In this document: positions 6,040 to 6,652 of the stretch, piece after piece | Layout of the letters: each line of letters begins with the position of its first letter | Position numbering within the stretch: the first letter of the stretch is position 1 | Assembly (NCBI GenBank): GCA_949289625.1 | Contig: CASEPH010000232.1 | Location: 1 to 6,652 of the forward strand | Source of the DNA: an uncultured Clostridia bacterium | GTDB taxonomy: Bacteria; Bacillota_A; Clostridia; Oscillospirales; Oscillospiraceae | DNA: 6,652 nt | Direction: 5' to 3' | Translations under genes and position numbers: made by a program | The notes under the pieces: generated by a model | Seen by the model: only the letters and a program-made list of their open reading frames with translations | What the model was told of the DNA's origin: nothing | Databases searched by the model: none

Positions 6040-6637
6040 GCAGCATTTCCCTCCGGGGTTCATCATTGGGGAGTATCTTCCAATCGGGATCTGGCAAGAA
6101 ATACGGGTCGTGCAAATCCTCCCTGTAGTAGGACGCCAGAGTATAGATATCCTCTGAAACAAAGTAGATGCCAACCGGATTGGGAAGCGCGGCCAGGAGC
6201 CGAGCACAGAAGGAAAGCTCCGAGAGCTTCTTGGAAATATTGCTCGTCTTCTGAGTAATGATCAGATCGACCTTTCCTTCGTAACTATCTTGCAGGAGTC
6301 TTGCCCATTCTGGCGAACTCTCCATGTTGGGCACGGAACTGCCCTCATCCACATAGAATCCTATAAACTCCCAGTTCGGGCAGAGAGCCAGCGTATCTAA
6401 AAACTGCTTTTTATGGGCAGAGAGATAATCCTCATACCGGGTTTGATTAAAATACCGGATATACACCGCAACCCGGTGGTGGTTTTTCGGAAGCGGACGC
6501 TCGCGCTTGATATCCTTTAACCAGGCGCGGTGTTCTGCCAAAAGAGCATTCTTTTCCGACTCTCCTTCCAGCAGAAAGTCAAAGGAGGGCATGACTTCCT
6601 GCCCTATCGCTTCGTTTCGAATTGCCAACTCAGACAT
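6032..6637 (-). CDS. Catalytically dead serine-recombinase N-terminal domain protein (201 residues)
   Basis: Start ATG at 6637 with AGGGGGA at 6650-6644 (6-base spacer). Residues 55-166 match the catalytic domain of the recombinase encoded just downstream: RVAVYIR against RVAVYAR, PNWEFIGFYVDEG against PNWTLVKIYADEG, GKVDLIIT against GKIDMIIT, and LPNPVGIYFVSEDIY against LPSPVGVFFESECIF. Over recombinase 71-161 the alignment is ungapped with 32 of 91 identical by hand count. The nucleophile Ser57 is replaced by Phe63, and active-site Arg128 and Arg131 by Asn133 and Lys136; only Arg61 (recombinase Arg55) is kept. The DNA-binding recombinase domain is absent: the protein stops about 35 residues past the catalytic fold. 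The reading frame is intact with a good ribosome site and coupled downstream gene, so it looks maintained rather than decayed. Inferred role: a non-catalytic partner or regulator of the active recombinase. It could alternatively be an early-stage remnant. Confidence 0.85.
   Translation of the reverse strand: MSELAIRNEAIGQEVMPSFDFLLEGESEKNALLAEHRAWLKDIKRERPLPKNHHRVAVYIRYFNQTRYEDYLSAHKKQFLDTLALCPNWEFIGFYVDEGSSVPNMESSPEWARLLQDSYEGKVDLIITQKTSNISKKLSELSFCARLLAALPNPVGIYFVSEDIYTLASYYREDLHDPYFLPDPDWKILPNDEPRREMLHD
6049..6054 (-). promoter_or_regulatory. Ribosome binding site fixing the recombinase start
   Basis: GGAGGG on the minus strand, 9 bases before the ATG at 6039. It lies within the 3' end of the preceding gene, whose TGA stop (6034-6032) falls 3 bases after the ATG codon ends, giving an ATGATTGA overlap consistent with translational coupling and matched synthesis of the two recombinase-like proteins. 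Confidence 0.7.
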
Positions 6638-6643
6638 ACGTAA

Positions 6644-6650
6644 TCCCCCT
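6644..6650 (-). promoter_or_regulatory. Ribosome binding site of the first visible operon gene
   Basis: AGGGGGA on the minus strand, 6 bases before the ATG at 6637 and 2 bases from the right edge. No promoter for the operon can be seen; it must lie beyond 6652, possibly before further genes of the same operon. Confidence 0.6.
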
Positions 6651-6652
6651 GC

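Noticed and set aside
6040..6207. 56-codon upstream extension of the recombinase
   Set aside because: It is within the dead paralogue in another frame, its sequence is not recombinase-like, and the ATG at 6039 has its own ribosome site.
4705..6258. Very long open frame (517 codons) on the plus strand, opposite the recombinase gene
   Set aside because: It lies antisense to a well-supported recombinase, its translation shows no recognisable domain, and I saw no convincing ribosome binding site; it is a mirror of codon usage in the real gene.
6032..6637. The dead recombinase domain as a pseudogene
   Set aside because: The frame is intact with a good start and coupled stop, hydrophobic core blocks are conserved, and the changes fall on active-site residues; a maintained non-catalytic protein fits better, although recent decay is not excluded.
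1..6652. CRISPR arrays, tRNA or rRNA genes, parS-like sites and recombinase att sites
   Set aside because: I looked for spaced direct repeats, cloverleaf patterns and ParB-type palindromes by eye and saw none; a computed repeat search could still find weak ones.

Overview
The window suggests a low-to-moderate GC member of the Firmicutes, most likely a gut-type Clostridia (Oscillospirales/Lachnospirales-like). This rests on strong AGGAGG-type ribosome binding sites before every minus-strand gene, tightly packed genes, and a large serine recombinase and ParB-like proteins of the kind common in clostridial mobile elements. The assignment is an inference; there is no rRNA or other marker gene here.

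Layout. Bases 1-1116 (plus strand) hold the 3' part of a HipA-family serine/threonine kinase gene, the toxin half of a HipBA-type module. It is open at the left edge and GC-rich. A strong hairpin at 1121-1155 separates it from a convergent six-gene block that fills the rest of the window on the minus strand. In transcription order (6637 down to 1157) the block encodes: (1) a 201-residue protein that is only a serine-recombinase catalytic domain and has lost the catalytic serine and two active-site arginines; (2) a full-length, apparently active large serine recombinase of 626 residues; (3) a 258-residue protein that starts at TTG; (4) a 132-residue protein; (5) a 317-residue ParB-like protein with a helix-turn-helix; (6) a 289-residue protein with a second, divergent ParB-like domain and an acidic tail. 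Genes overlap or lie within 23 bases of each other, so they form one operon whose promoter is beyond the right edge.

The main observation is that this block looks like one recombinase family taken apart. Gene 1 is a dead copy of the recombinase N-terminal half. Genes 3 and 4 are stand-alone copies of the unusual C-terminal region of the recombinase. Gene 3 aligns with recombinase residues 396-523 without a gap (34 identities in 128 by hand count), and gene 4 carries the same signature motifs. The recombinase itself lacks the cysteine zinc ribbon usual in large serine recombinases and has this C-terminal module instead. My inference is a multi-subunit recombination machine: one active subunit, a catalytically dead partner and separate accessory C-domain proteins, coupled to two ParB-fold proteins that could bind DNA or handle segregation. 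None of this function is shown by the sequence alone.
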